Shown here in pieces: positions 18,693 to 27,425 of a stretch of 64,000 nucleotides of DNA (position 1 is its first letter; the number at the start of each line of letters is the position of its first letter). Source of the DNA: Sabulicella glaciei. GTDB lineage: Bacteria; Pseudomonadota; Alphaproteobacteria; Acetobacterales; Acetobacteraceae. Below the pieces are notes generated by a model, which made no database searches, was not told where the DNA came from, and worked only from the letters and a program-made list of their open reading frames with translations. The position numbers and the translations under genes were made by a program. The stretch spans positions 1 through 64,000 of the forward strand of contig NZ_JAPFQI010000021.1 in the NCBI RefSeq assembly GCF_026183895.1. The letters are read 5' to 3'.

Positions 18693-19605
18693 CGCCCCGG
18701 CCCTCGACGAGACCATGCTGGCGATGGACGTGGTGGATACGCTCCGCCACGCCGACCGGCTGGTCGAGCGCGAACTCCGCGGCGAGGAGCGGCGCAGCCG
18801 GCTGAAGGACCGGCTGCGCGAGATTTACGCCACCCAGGGCATCGAGGTGCCCGACCGCATCCTGGAGCAGGGCGTCGCCACGCTGGAGGAGCAGCGCTTC
18901 GCCTATCAGCCCACGCCGCCCTCCTTCGCGCGCAGCGTCGCCATGCTCTGGGTCACGCGCGCCACATGGGGGCGCAAGCTGCTCCTGGCGCTCGGGGCCG
19001 TCCTCCTGCTGGGCGGGGGGTGGTATTTCGGCCTCCAGCTTCCGGCCGAGCGGCGCGAGGCGGCGCAGCGCATCGAGCTTTCCACCGGCATTCCCGAGGC
19101 GCTGCGCGCCGAGCGGGAACGCATCGCCGCCGCCGGCAATGCCGAGGCGCTGGGCGAGGCGGACCGGCTGGCGGCCGAGGGGCAGGCCGCGGCGCAGGCC
19201 GGCGCGCTGGAGGATGCGCGCGACCGTCTGGCGCGGCTGCGCGAGGTGCAGGCGACGCTGACGCGCGACTACACGGTGCGCATCGTGTCCCGCCCCGGCG
19301 AGCCTTCCGGCGTGTGGCGCGTGCCGCAGGCCAATCCGCGCGCGCGCAACTTCTACCTGATCGTGGAGGCGGTGGGGCGCGACGGGCGGCCGGTGGAGAT
19401 CCCCGTGACCTCGGAGGAGGATGGACGCCGCGTCGTCACCAGCCGCTGGGGCCTGCGCGTCACGGCCGAGGAGTTCGAGCGCGTGCGGCGCGACAAGCTG
19501 CAGGACGGCGTGATCGGCGACCCGGTCGTGGGGCGCAAGCGCGCCGGCACGCTGGCGCCGGAATGGAGCATCAACACGACGGGCGGAGCGATCCTGCAAT
19601 GGTAG
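18682..19605 (+). CDS. DUF6384-like single-pass membrane protein
   Basis: 307 residues: a cytoplasmic N-terminal helical part (1-90), one membrane helix (about 98-117, LLLALGAVLLLGGGWYFGLQL), a coiled-coil segment (about 120-190) and a C-terminal globular domain beginning near YTVRIVSRPGEPSGVWRVP. The arrangement and the last domain fit what I recall as DUF6384, a family without known biochemical activity. It overlaps both neighbours (11 bp upstream, 7 bp downstream), so the three genes are translationally coupled. A role in envelope maintenance is only an inference from topology. Confidence 0.7.
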   Translation: MPPDAPALDETMLAMDVVDTLRHADRLVERELRGEERRSRLKDRLREIYATQGIEVPDRILEQGVATLEEQRFAYQPTPPSFARSVAMLWVTRATWGRKLLLALGAVLLLGGGWYFGLQLPAERREAAQRIELSTGIPEALRAERERIAAAGNAEALGEADRLAAEGQAAAQAGALEDARDRLARLREVQATLTRDYTVRIVSRPGEPSGVWRVPQANPRARNFYLIVEAVGRDGRPVEIPVTSEEDGRRVVTSRWGLRVTAEEFERVRRDKLQDGVIGDPVVGRKRAGTLAPEWSINTTGGAILQW

Positions 19606-21005
19606 CGACACTCGACGGACGCCAGCTCCTGCAACGCTTCGACGAGCGCCTCCGGCGCGCCGAGCGCGAGGCTGCGGCGGCGCAGGCCGAGGCGGACCGC
19701 ATCACCGCCCGGCTGGACACGCTTCGCGCCGCCGATGCGCGCGCGGTGCGCGACCTGGCGCGGATGCGCCTCGCCGCGCTGGGCGAGGGTGGGGATGCCG
19801 ACCTCCATCGCCTCGGCGATGCCGAGCGCCGCGTCCGCGCGCTGCTGGAGGAGCGCGGACGCGCCGCCGAGGCGGCGGAGGGGGAGGCGGAATCCCGCCG
19901 CGTCGTGATGGAGGAGCGCACGCGCGAGCGCGATGCGGCGGCGGAGCGGCTGCGGGCGGTGGAAGCCCGGATCGAGGCGGCGATGGAGGAGGCCCGCGCG
20001 CGGCTGGCCGCCGACCCCGAATGGAACCGGATCCGCGACCGCGCGGCGGAAGCGGCGCGCATCGCCGGCCATGCCGCGCAGAAGGCGGGCTTCGCGCGCG
20101 AGGACCGCGCCGCCAAGGGCGCGCCCTATCTCGCCGATCCGCTGTTCCGCTATCTGTGGGAGCGCGGCTACGGCACCGCGCGCTACCGCGCCGGGCCTTT
20201 CACGCGGATGCTGGACGGGTTCGTCGCGCGCGTGGCCCGTTTCGAGCCGGCACGGCGCGCCTTCGCTCTGCTCGACGAATTGCCCGAGCGCTTGGCGGAG
20301 CATGCTCGCCGCATGGAGGAGGAGGCCGAGGCGACCGAAGCCGCCCTCCTCGCGCATGAGCGCCGCCATGCCGCGAACGTGCCGGAGGAAGCGGAAGCCG
20401 CCGCGCTGCGCGCCGCGCTGGAGCAGGCGGAGGACGCGCTGGAAGCGGCCCATGCCGCGCTGGCGGAGGTGGAGCACCGCCGCGCCGCCCTCGCCGCCGG
20501 GGAGGACTCGGCGACGCAGGAAGCCTCCGCCCTGCTGGCCCAGGCACTGTCGGCGGAAAGCCTACGCGGGCTGCGCGAGGCGGCGGAACGCACCCCGACG
20601 CCGGAGGACGACGCGCTGGTGGTGCAGATGATCCCGCTGCGGCAGGAACGGGCGGAGCTGGAGCGCCAGATCGCGATGCGGCGGCTGGAGGCGCAAACCG
20701 CGCGCGAGCACGTGGAGCAGCTCCTGGCGCTGCGGCAGGAGGTGCGCCAGCGCGGCTACGGCCAGGACCATTGGAGCCTCGGCAACGGGGCGCTGCTCGG
20801 GCTGCTTCTGGGGCAGGTGCTGACCGGGGCGCTGAGCCGTGGCGGGTTCTGGGACCGGATGGAGCAGCACCGCATTCCAGGCGGCGGGGGCGGCCCCTGG
20901 GGCGGCGGAGGGCCCTGGGGCCGGGGGGGCGGCTTCGGTGGAGGCGGCTTCCGGACGGGTGGCACCATCGGCGGCGGAGGGTTCCGGACCGGCGGCTCCT
21001 TCTGA
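19599..21005 (+). CDS. Coiled-coil protein with glycine-rich tail (third of cassette)
   Basis: 468 residues from the ATG at 19599, which overlaps the previous stop. The first 400 residues are almost continuous heptad-like Ala/Glu/Arg helix, interrupted by a conserved-looking block at about 165-210 (PYLADPLFRYLWERGYGTAR.). A short hydrophobic segment (LGNGALLGLLLGQVLTGAL) is followed by a Gly/Trp/Phe-rich tail of about 50 residues with repeats such as GGGGPWGGGGPWGRGG and GGGFRTGG. This resembles proteins that tether a coiled coil to the membrane and carry a disordered, perhaps phase-separating end. The family was not recognised. Confidence 0.72.
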   Translation: MVATLDGRQLLQRFDERLRRAEREAAAAQAEADRITARLDTLRAADARAVRDLARMRLAALGEGGDADLHRLGDAERRVRALLEERGRAAEAAEGEAESRRVVMEERTRERDAAAERLRAVEARIEAAMEEARARLAADPEWNRIRDRAAEAARIAGHAAQKAGFAREDRAAKGAPYLADPLFRYLWERGYGTARYRAGPFTRMLDGFVARVARFEPARRAFALLDELPERLAEHARRMEEEAEATEAALLAHERRHAANVPEEAEAAALRAALEQAEDALEAAHAALAEVEHRRAALAAGEDSATQEASALLAQALSAESLRGLREAAERTPTPEDDALVVQMIPLRQERAELERQIAMRRLEAQTAREHVEQLLALRQEVRQRGYGQDHWSLGNGALLGLLLGQVLTGALSRGGFWDRMEQHRIPGGGGGPWGGGGPWGRGGGFGGGGFRTGGTIGGGGFRTGGSF

Positions 21006-21015
21006 CCTGCCCCGC

Positions 21016-21045
21016 CTTAATCACCAAATTCAATCGTTGATTAAG
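21016..21045. promoter_or_regulatory. Palindromic operator candidate before the cupin gene
   Basis: CTTAATCACC ... GTTGATTAAG, arms matching at 9 of 10 positions, spaced by 10 bp, in a locally AT-rich gap between the coiled-coil cassette and the cupin gene. The spacing suits a dimeric helix-turn-helix regulator. No cognate regulator is adjacent. Confidence 0.4.
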
Positions 21046-21126
21046 CGCCCATTTGACGCGGAAGAACATGGTTCCTACGTTGAATCTGAAAGCTTGGCGC
21101 TCTGCCGGGCGACAGGAGGACGAACC

Positions 21127-21579
21127 ATGCCGGATGGCGACGTGCGCAAGGCGGATTGGCGGAACAAGGGGATTCGCCGCGTCAGGGGCGCGGAAAAGAG
21201 CAACGACACGCCGGAAACCCTGGGCATGAACCGGGAGGTGGCGATCAGCGGCTCGCGCACCGGCTCCACCTCGCTTTGGGCCGGGACGAACCGGATCCGC
21301 CCCAATTCACGCACAGGCGCGCATCATCACGGCGCGCTGGAAAGCGTGATCTACATCATCAGCGGCACGGCGCACATGCGCTGGGGCGACCGGCTGGAGT
21401 TCATCACCGAGGCCAAGGCGGGGGATTTCTTTCTGGTGCCGCCCTACGTGCCGCATCAGGAGATCAACGCCTCCGCCACGGAGGAACTGCATTGCGCCCT
21501 GGTCCGCTCGGACACGGAGGAGGTGGTGGTGAACCTGCCCGAGCTCGACGCCGTCGCCGAGCCGGAATGGGTGGACTGA
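21127..21579 (+). CDS. Cupin-domain protein
   Basis: 150-residue single-domain cupin. Motif 1 is GAHHHGALESVIYIISG, with metal-binding histidines and Glu. Motif 2 is GDFFLVPPYVPHQEIN, with the last His. The function is not determined by the fold (isomerase, dioxygenase or regulatory cupin are all possible). The ATG at 21127 is preceded by a clear AGGAGG, favouring it over longer in-frame starts inside the promoter region. The following thioesterase gene starts 41 bp after its stop (or overlaps it if the earlier ATG is used), so the two are probably co-expressed. Confidence 0.82.
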   Translation: MPDGDVRKADWRNKGIRRVRGAEKSNDTPETLGMNREVAISGSRTGSTSLWAGTNRIRPNSRTGAHHHGALESVIYIISGTAHMRWGDRLEFITEAKAGDFFLVPPYVPHQEINASATEELHCALVRSDTEEVVVNLPELDAVAEPEWVD

Positions 21580-21620
21580 CCCCGCTTGCCAGCACGGCCG
21601 GCGCGCGGCACCCGGAGGGG

Positions 21621-22058
21621 ATGGAATCGCATCTCCTCACCCAGGCCGCCTCGCCCTTCCACGACCTGCTCGGCATCGAGCTGGAGGAATGGCGCGACGG
21701 CTTCGCGCGCCTGGTCTGCCGCCCGGGTCCGCAGCACGGCAACCGCGGCGGGATCGTCCATGGCGGGGTGATGCTCGCCATGCTGGACCAGGTGAACGCC
21801 TTTGCCGGGCTGTTCTGCCCGGTGCCGGGGCGGCGCCGCTCCGCCGTCACCCTCGACCTGGATGCGCGCTTCACCGCGCCGGGCCGGATCGGCGGGGTGC
21901 TGCGGGCCGAAGGGCGACTGGTCACCGCCGGTCGGGCGGTGTTCTTCGCGCAGGGGCAGGTGCTGGACGATGCGGGGCAGGTGGTGGCCTTCGGTGGCTC
22001 GACCCACCGCTACCGCTCCGGCAGCCACGCCCTGGAAGGCGTGCCGGTCGGGGGCTGA
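21621..22058 (+). CDS. PaaI-type hotdog-fold thioesterase
   Basis: 145 residues with the hotdog thioesterase pattern: a short N-terminal helix (SPFHDLLGIELEEW), the active-site loop HGNRGGIVHGGVMLAMLD and the strand pair SAVTLDLDARFTAP. It probably hydrolyses acyl- or aryl-CoA thioesters. The ATG at 21621 has GGAGGGG directly upstream and is preferred. An in-frame ATG at 21567 would overlap the cupin stop and add 18 residues without family similarity. It follows the cupin gene on the same strand and ends before a hairpin. Confidence 0.82.
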   Translation: MESHLLTQAASPFHDLLGIELEEWRDGFARLVCRPGPQHGNRGGIVHGGVMLAMLDQVNAFAGLFCPVPGRRRSAVTLDLDARFTAPGRIGGVLRAEGRLVTAGRAVFFAQGQVLDDAGQVVAFGGSTHRYRSGSHALEGVPVGG

Positions 22059-22120
22059 GCGGACGTCCCGGCGCAGTCCCGATCGTCGATTTTCTTGACA
22101 CGCCTCGTTGCGGACTTGCC

Positions 22121-22150
22121 ACCCCGCCTCCTTCGAGAGGGAGGCGGGGT
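22121..22150. terminator. Hairpin after the thioesterase gene
   Basis: ACCCCGCCTCC pairs with GGAGGCGGGGT around an 8-nt loop. No U-run follows. It lies 62 nt after the thioesterase stop and is a plausible terminator. Confidence 0.55.
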
Positions 22151-22168
22151 GATCCGTTGCCTGGCTGC

Positions 22169-22434
22169 ATGGCCGCTTGTGGACTCGGGATGCTGGGTGG
22201 CTCGGCCAGCGCCGCGCCCCTCACCGGCCTACTCGACGTCCCGCCGGGCGGCACCACGATCAACCGCGTGGGTTTCGACGGGATGCAGTGCATCGGCGGT
22301 GGCTTGCAGCTGGAAGCCATCGTTCCCGATTGGGATGCGATGAGGCTGATCTTTGCCCCGCCGGCGCCGCCGCTCGGCAACGCGACGCCGGAGGTCGTTC
22401 CAGCCGAGCCGGAACCGGCTCAAAGTCATGTGGC
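22169..22434 (+). other. Open frame in the 376-bp gap before the DUF2235 gene; possible gene remnant
   Basis: The gap 22059-22434 holds the hairpin at 22121 and one plus-strand open frame. The frame starts MAACGLGMLGGSASAAPLTG, which looks like a weak signal peptide, and stays open into the antisense of the DUF2235 gene (stop at 22504). Codon third positions are GC-rich as in real genes. It has no ribosome-binding site, no recognised domain, and overlaps the neighbour by 70 bp, so it is more likely a remnant than an active gene. Confidence 0.25.
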
Positions 22435-24750
22435 TCAGCGCGGCGTGGTCCGGCGGTGCAGCTCTTCCACCTGCACCATGGCTGCTCCCTTGTTGTTCGA
22501 ATAGAAGCCGCGCCAGAAAAAGACGGGCATCGCGTCGTTGACGTAGAGGAAGAGCGGACCGGTCTGCCATGGCGTCAGCTCCGCCTCGTAGGTTGCAGCG
22601 GCGGAAGCTTCCGGAAGAAGCCGCCAGTCCGGCCCATAGTGCTCGATCCCCTTCTCGCCAACGCGCGCCATAAGCCTGAACCAGGGTTCGCCCAGGTGGC
22701 GACGCAGGGGGGAGGCGACACCCATGAGGAAACGGTCCGACAAACTCAGCGCTTCGAGCCCGCGCGGCGAAGCGGCGAGGCTCCCATCCCGCCACGCCCT
22801 TCCCGCTCCTGCGTCATCCCCGCCGAGCAATGTGACGCGGATGCGGTAGGTCGCTCCGCCGTCGAGCAGCACGGCCAGGGGCTGGCACGGCTCACGTGTG
22901 TCGATGTGCCGGATGGCAACGCCGTTCACCGGGATGTGGCTGGCATTGGCATCCCTGCAGACGTCGCCCCGCGCCTCGAGAATGTCGAGGAGGAAAGCGT
23001 TCATCACCACAAGGACGAGAAGGAGCGCCCCCAGCGAAGTCACGACCGGCATGACCTTCCAGCTCATGAAGCGGCTGAATGCCTGAAGGCGTGCGCTTTC
23101 ACGCAGCCTCCCGACGATCCGGCCGAGCCATCCCGGCACGGCTGCGGCCGGCGCGGCACCGCCGTGCGGCTCCTTCACCGCGTTCGGACGGAGCCGGGGA
23201 AGCAGCCCGTAGCAGACCCGCCGCATCTCGTCCGCGATGCGCGTCTTGAGCAGGCTTCCCATCCAGACGCCGGCCCCGATCAGGAACAGGCAGGTCAGGG
23301 CGTAGTTGGGGTTCGATGAGAGCGCGGCGATCGAGGGGGAAGCGAAGTCGGGCAGCAAGGCCCCGAGCAGGAGGATCGGTTGCGCCAGGAAGCAGTTGAA
23401 CGAGGAACAGCCTCCCGCTTCCAGGAGAAGCGGCGCGAGGACGAGGCCAAGCGAGCCGAAAAGGGCGACGTAGTAGGCGGCGCGCCGTAACGAGACCAGG
23501 TTCCAGGCGTGCCTCTTCCGCGCTTCGAACTCCGGGGCCAAGTCCTGTTGCCCAGCGATGGGAGGCTCCTCCCCAGGCGGCGTGGGCACCTCCCCCTCCA
23601 CCTCGAAGCAGGCGGGGAGGCCGAGCGGCGCGTAGCCGTCATGCCCGTCCTTCATCCGCCGGAACACGCTTCCATGAATGCGCGGACGGTCGATCCGCAC
23701 CAGAGGACGTCCCGGAATCGGCCTGTCCCCGCGATCCTGTTTCGACAGCGCCCGCACATCGCGCGGCCTATAGCGGTAATAGCCACCCACGGAGCGGCGG
23801 GGGTCGTGAATGGGGCCGTTCGCGTCGGCCAGCGCTCGTTGCTCGGCAAGGATGGCGGGGCTGAAGCGCAGCCCCGCCTTCTTTGCGGCCTCGATCATCC
23901 ACAGCAACGGCACGTAGGACAGGCTGCCGTCCGGATATCCGCCGCCCACGTCGGCATGCACGCCCGCGAACCATACCTGCCGGATGCGCTCGGGATCCTC
24001 CTCGTCCGCCTCGTTCCACAGGCGCGGGTGGAAGGTCTGGCGCTCCTCGTCCAGGGACAAGGCCTGTCGGGCGCAATCCACCTTCTTGCTTAGGTCCGCG
24101 TCCTTGAAGGTGAAGGGGAAGATATAGCGGTCGATGAAATGGGTCAGTTCCTCGAAAGGCGACCCGTAAGCGTCCACGGTGTCCCACACACCGATGAAGC
24201 GGATCCGCACCTCCTTGCCCGCAGGTTGCGCGGCATCCGACTCCCCGGGGCGGCCGGGCCGAAACGCCTTGGCGAGCCGATTGCGCAGCCACCAGAACCA
24301 CCCTGCGATGGACCAGCTATCCTCGTAGCGTTTCCGGCGATCGCGCCGATAAAGGGCGGCGACGCGCCGGGTCAGGCTTTCCTCGCTGCCGTCATAGGGC
24401 AGCAGTCCCTGGCGGCTGATGATCCCCGCGACAGCACGGATGGTGAAGGCGCCGCGACTGAAGCCCAGTCCGTAGATCTGGTCCCCCGGCTCATAGGTCC
24501 GGCAAAGGAAGGCGTAAAGTTCGCGGATGTTGCGAGCGAGGCCGAAGCCGAAGGCGCCAGCCAGGGCGGCGAAGGGACGAAAGCCGGTGCTGCCCACCCC
24601 GTCATCGTAGAAAACGAACTGGCGCGGAATCTCCGGCTTCTTCGGATCCGCGAGGTCCAGCGCGTCGTAGAAGCGCCGCACATTGGTCTTCCAAAGGCTT
24701 GCCGAACTGTTGCCCGTGCCATCCGACAGCAGGACGATGTTCTTCGCCAC
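22435..24750 (-). CDS. DUF2235 alpha/beta-hydrolase with C-terminal membrane segments
   Basis: 771 residues. The N-terminal half (1-360) is a DUF2235 domain, the hydrolase fold that includes the type VI phospholipase effector Tle1: opening NIVLLSDGTGN, nucleophile elbow GLGFSRGA (Ser98), and later IRFIGVWDTVDAYG and QVWFAGVHADVGGGY (probable catalytic Asp and His). The C-terminal half has hydrophobic segments at about 430-450, 462-480, 492-510 and 575-595 and an extracytoplasmic-looking end. No VgrG, PAAR, immunity or T6SS gene lies nearby, so an effector role is not supported. It may be a membrane-bound lipase. A 192-bp gap precedes it. Confidence 0.85.
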   Translation of the reverse strand: MAKNIVLLSDGTGNSSASLWKTNVRRFYDALDLADPKKPEIPRQFVFYDDGVGSTGFRPFAALAGAFGFGLARNIRELYAFLCRTYEPGDQIYGLGFSRGAFTIRAVAGIISRQGLLPYDGSEESLTRRVAALYRRDRRKRYEDSWSIAGWFWWLRNRLAKAFRPGRPGESDAAQPAGKEVRIRFIGVWDTVDAYGSPFEELTHFIDRYIFPFTFKDADLSKKVDCARQALSLDEERQTFHPRLWNEADEEDPERIRQVWFAGVHADVGGGYPDGSLSYVPLLWMIEAAKKAGLRFSPAILAEQRALADANGPIHDPRRSVGGYYRYRPRDVRALSKQDRGDRPIPGRPLVRIDRPRIHGSVFRRMKDGHDGYAPLGLPACFEVEGEVPTPPGEEPPIAGQQDLAPEFEARKRHAWNLVSLRRAAYYVALFGSLGLVLAPLLLEAGGCSSFNCFLAQPILLLGALLPDFASPSIAALSSNPNYALTCLFLIGAGVWMGSLLKTRIADEMRRVCYGLLPRLRPNAVKEPHGGAAPAAAVPGWLGRIVGRLRESARLQAFSRFMSWKVMPVVTSLGALLLVLVVMNAFLLDILEARGDVCRDANASHIPVNGVAIRHIDTREPCQPLAVLLDGGATYRIRVTLLGGDDAGAGRAWRDGSLAASPRGLEALSLSDRFLMGVASPLRRHLGEPWFRLMARVGEKGIEHYGPDWRLLPEASAAATYEAELTPWQTGPLFLYVNDAMPVFFWRGFYSNNKGAAMVQVEELHRRTTPR

Positions 24751-24855
24751 GCCACGCCCTCCTCGCCCGGTTTTTTATGCGAAGGAAACCATGATCGTGG
24801 TGCGTGCGCGATGCACGGGATTTTTCCGGCGGCCCGTCCCTGGGCCTTCCTTCCA

Positions 24856-24871
24856 CCGCATCGGGATGCGG
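24856..24871. promoter_or_regulatory. Perfect short palindrome between phoR-like and DUF2235 genes
   Basis: CCGCATC-GG-GATGCGG, 7-bp arms with 2-nt spacer, in the 192-bp gap 24751-24942. With so short a loop it suits an operator better than a terminator, but either is possible. The rest of the gap holds nothing else I can identify. Confidence 0.3.
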
Positions 24872-24942
24872 CAGAACGGGTCCAGATTGTCGTTCATGCA
24901 TGTCTGTCGAGCCACCAAGCGCTTCCGCCCGGCATGAAATGC

Positions 24943-26229
24943 CTAGCCCCCCGGCAGCATCACCCGAAAGGTCGCACCCACCCCCGGTTCGCTTTCGATC
25001 GAAAGCTGCCCCCGGTGGCGCTGGATGATGTGCTTCACGATGGCGAGGCCGAGCCCGGTGTTGCCCTGGGCGCGGGCGCGGCCCTTGTCCACGCGGAAGA
25101 AGCGCTCGGTCAGGCGGGGCAGGTGCTCGCGCGCGATGCCCGGCCCGTCGTCGCGCACCGCGAAGCCGACGCGCGCCCCGTCGCGGAAGGCCTCGAGGCG
25201 CACCTCCTCCGCCGCGTGGCGCAGGGCGTTGTCCAGCAGGTTGCGCGCCACCTGCGCCAGCTGGTCGGCATCGGCCGGGGCAGCGGTGAGCGATTCCTCC
25301 GGCAGGTCGAGCACGAGGCGCACGCCGCGCTGGGCGAAGAGCGGCTCCATCGCCGCCGCCTCGCCGCGCAGGAGGGGGGAGAGCGGCGCCTCGCCGCAGG
25401 GGGGCAGGTGCTCCGTCGCCTCCACCCGCGAAAGGCCGAGCAGGTCGTCGATCAGGCGGCGCATTCGCTCGCCCTGCTCCGCCATGATGGCGAGGAAGCG
25501 CTGCTGCGCCTCAGGATCGTCGGCGGCGGGGCCGCGCAGCGTTTCCACGAAGCCCATCATGCTGGCGAGCGGCGTGCGCAGCTCGTGGCTGGCATTGGTG
25601 ACGAAATCGGCGCGCATCCGGTCCAGGGCGCGGGCGCCGGAACGGTCGCCCAGCACGAGCAGCACGCGGCCGCCATCGTCCAGGGGCGGGTCCATCGCCA
25701 GGGCCTGGGCGGCGTATTCGCGATGCGCGGCGCCGGGCAGCGCCACCTCCACGAGCTGCGGCCCCGCCCCCGCCAGGGCGCGGTCCAGCGCCGCCGCCAG
25801 GGCCGGGTGGCGCAGCAGCGCGCCCAGCCGCCCGCGCGCCCCGTCGCCGAAGGCCAGGCGGGCGGCGCGGTTGAGGCGGATGGGGGCCAGCCGCGCATCC
25901 AGCACCAGCAGCGGGTCGGGCAGGGATTCCACCACCGCCTCGCCCCCCGCGCGCAGCCGCCCCACCAGGGCGGCGCGCGCCTCCGTGGCGCGGGCGAGGC
26001 GGGACAGCTCCTCCTCCACGGCGCCGAGGCCGGGCAGGGCGGGCAGGGGGACCGGGGCGCCGCGCGGGCCTTCCGCCGCGGCGGCGCGCAACGCCGCGAC
26101 CAGTCGGGCCGAGGCGACGGCCCAGACCACCCCCATCGCCCCCGCCCCCGCCAGCACCGCCAACAGCGCGGCCAAGCCGGGGCCGGGGGAAACTGCCCCC
26201 GCGCCCAGCAGGGCGATCAGCACCGCCAC
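24943..26229 (-). CDS. PhoR-type sensor histidine kinase
   Basis: Membrane-bound two-component kinase. N-terminal hydrophobic segments are followed by a PAS-like region (about 95-195), the HisKA box FVTNASHELRTPLASMM (His215) and an HATPase_c domain with NLLDNALRHA (N box), DDGPGI (G1) and GNTGLGLAIVKHI (G2). The pattern is that of PhoR. No phoB, pst or phoU gene is adjacent, so phosphate sensing is not proven. The GTG used here truncates the first membrane helix. A CTG at 26280, overlapping the upstream stop, would restore RRR plus a full helix and is a serious alternative start. Confidence 0.82.
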   Translation of the reverse strand: MAVLIALLGAGAVSPGPGLAALLAVLAGAGAMGVVWAVASARLVAALRAAAAEGPRGAPVPLPALPGLGAVEEELSRLARATEARAALVGRLRAGGEAVVESLPDPLLVLDARLAPIRLNRAARLAFGDGARGRLGALLRHPALAAALDRALAGAGPQLVEVALPGAAHREYAAQALAMDPPLDDGGRVLLVLGDRSGARALDRMRADFVTNASHELRTPLASMMGFVETLRGPAADDPEAQQRFLAIMAEQGERMRRLIDDLLGLSRVEATEHLPPCGEAPLSPLLRGEAAAMEPLFAQRGVRLVLDLPEESLTAAPADADQLAQVARNLLDNALRHAAEEVRLEAFRDGARVGFAVRDDGPGIAREHLPRLTERFFRVDKGRARAQGNTGLGLAIVKHIIQRHRGQLSIESEPGVGATFRVMLPGG

Positions 26230-26276
26230 CGGGGTGGCGGCGAGCAGCAGCGTGGCGAGGAGGGCGGTGCGGCGCC

Positions 26277-27425
26277 TCAGCTTCCCGCCCCGCCGGGGGC
26301 CGGGGCCGGCTGCACTACGACCGGGTCGCCGCCGGGCCGCAGGGCGAAGACGGCCAGGCCACGCGACACCACCCCGCCGGGCAGGATCTGCATCGGTCCG
26401 TCCGCGCCCAGGAAGGTCATGCCCACCGGCGCGGTGCCCTCGCGTACCGCCCGCGCCGCCAGCGCCGCCCCGTCATAGGCCGTGCCAGCAAGGCGCGGCG
26501 GCGGGCCGCCGAATGCGGCGGCGTAGTGCCCGTCGAAGCGCCCGCGCCCCTGCGGGTCGGCGCCGGGGAACCACGCCCCCGCCAGGCTCGGCTCGCTGCC
26601 CAGCCCGGCCTCGTTCGCCCAAAGGACTGTGCCGAGCAGGCGCGGCCGGTTCGGCCCGAAGGCGGTGGCGATGGCCGGCCCCGCCTGCCGGGCAAAGGCG
26701 CCGCCCCCGCCCAGGAGGATCGCATCCGGCTGCGCGGCGGCGAGGTTTTCGACCGGCCCCGCCATGTCGCCGCCGCGCGGCGCCGTGAACTGCACGGTGG
26801 GCGGCGGCAGGCCCAGCTCGGATAGGGCGCCGCGCATGGCGGAGGCGAGGCGCTGGCCGAAGGCGTCCTCCGGCGCCAGCAGGGCGAAGCGGCGCGCCCC
26901 GGCCTGGGCCGCGGCGGACACCATGCGCCGCGCCTGCTGCGTCGGCGTGATGCCCATCACCCAGACCTGCGGCCCGGCCTGGGCCTCGTCCGCGGTGAAG
27001 GCGAAGACCGGCACGGGGCTGCCGCGCACCACGCCGGACACGGCGGCCGTCTCGCCCAGGGTGAGCGGCCCGGCGATGGCCTGCGCGCCCTCCGCCATGG
27101 CGCGCCGCGCCGCCTCCGAGGCGCCCGACGCGCTGGAGCGCGTGTCACGCGGCACGAGTTCGAGGCTGGGGTCGCCGCTCTCGAACAGGGCGAGGGTGGC
27201 GGCGTTCTGCATCGCCTGGCCGAGCGGGGCGTTGCCGCCGGACAGCGGCAGCAGCAGCGCGACGCGGGTCCGCGGCGCCTCCATCGGGACGGGGCCGGCC
27301 ATGGGGGGCGGGCCCCAGCCAGGCGCGGGGGCGTAACCGGGAAAGCCCTGCGGGGCTTGCGGGGCGCAGCCGATCAGGAGCAGGAACAGGGCCCCCGGCA
27401 GCAGAGCCCATGGACGACGCGGCAT
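26277..27425 (-). CDS. LpoA-like penicillin-binding protein activator lipoprotein
   Basis: 382-residue predicted outer-membrane or periplasmic lipoprotein. The signal peptide MPRRPWALLPGALFLLLIGC ends in a lipobox with Cys20 as the lipidated residue; a Pro-rich linker follows (to about 50). The rest is a periplasmic-binding-protein type 1 fold (VALLLPLSGGNAPLGQAMQNA ... ) as in YraM/LpoA, the activator of PBP1A. Alphaproteobacterial members are widely found next to rsmI, as here. The start overlaps the start of divergent rsmI by 16 bp, so each promoter must lie inside the other gene. Downstream lies the PhoR-like kinase. Confidence 0.85.
   Translation of the reverse strand: MPRRPWALLPGALFLLLIGCAPQAPQGFPGYAPAPGWGPPPMAGPVPMEAPRTRVALLLPLSGGNAPLGQAMQNAATLALFESGDPSLELVPRDTRSSASGASEAARRAMAEGAQAIAGPLTLGETAAVSGVVRGSPVPVFAFTADEAQAGPQVWVMGITPTQQARRMVSAAAQAGARRFALLAPEDAFGQRLASAMRGALSELGLPPPTVQFTAPRGGDMAGPVENLAAAQPDAILLGGGGAFARQAGPAIATAFGPNRPRLLGTVLWANEAGLGSEPSLAGAWFPGADPQGRGRFDGHYAAAFGGPPPRLAGTAYDGAALAARAVREGTAPVGMTFLGADGPMQILPGGVVSRGLAVFALRPGGDPVVVQPAPAPGGAGS

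Noticed and set aside
22435-24750. DUF2235 protein as a type VI secretion effector
   Set aside because: No VgrG, Hcp, PAAR, adaptor or immunity gene nearby, and the C-terminal half has membrane helices.
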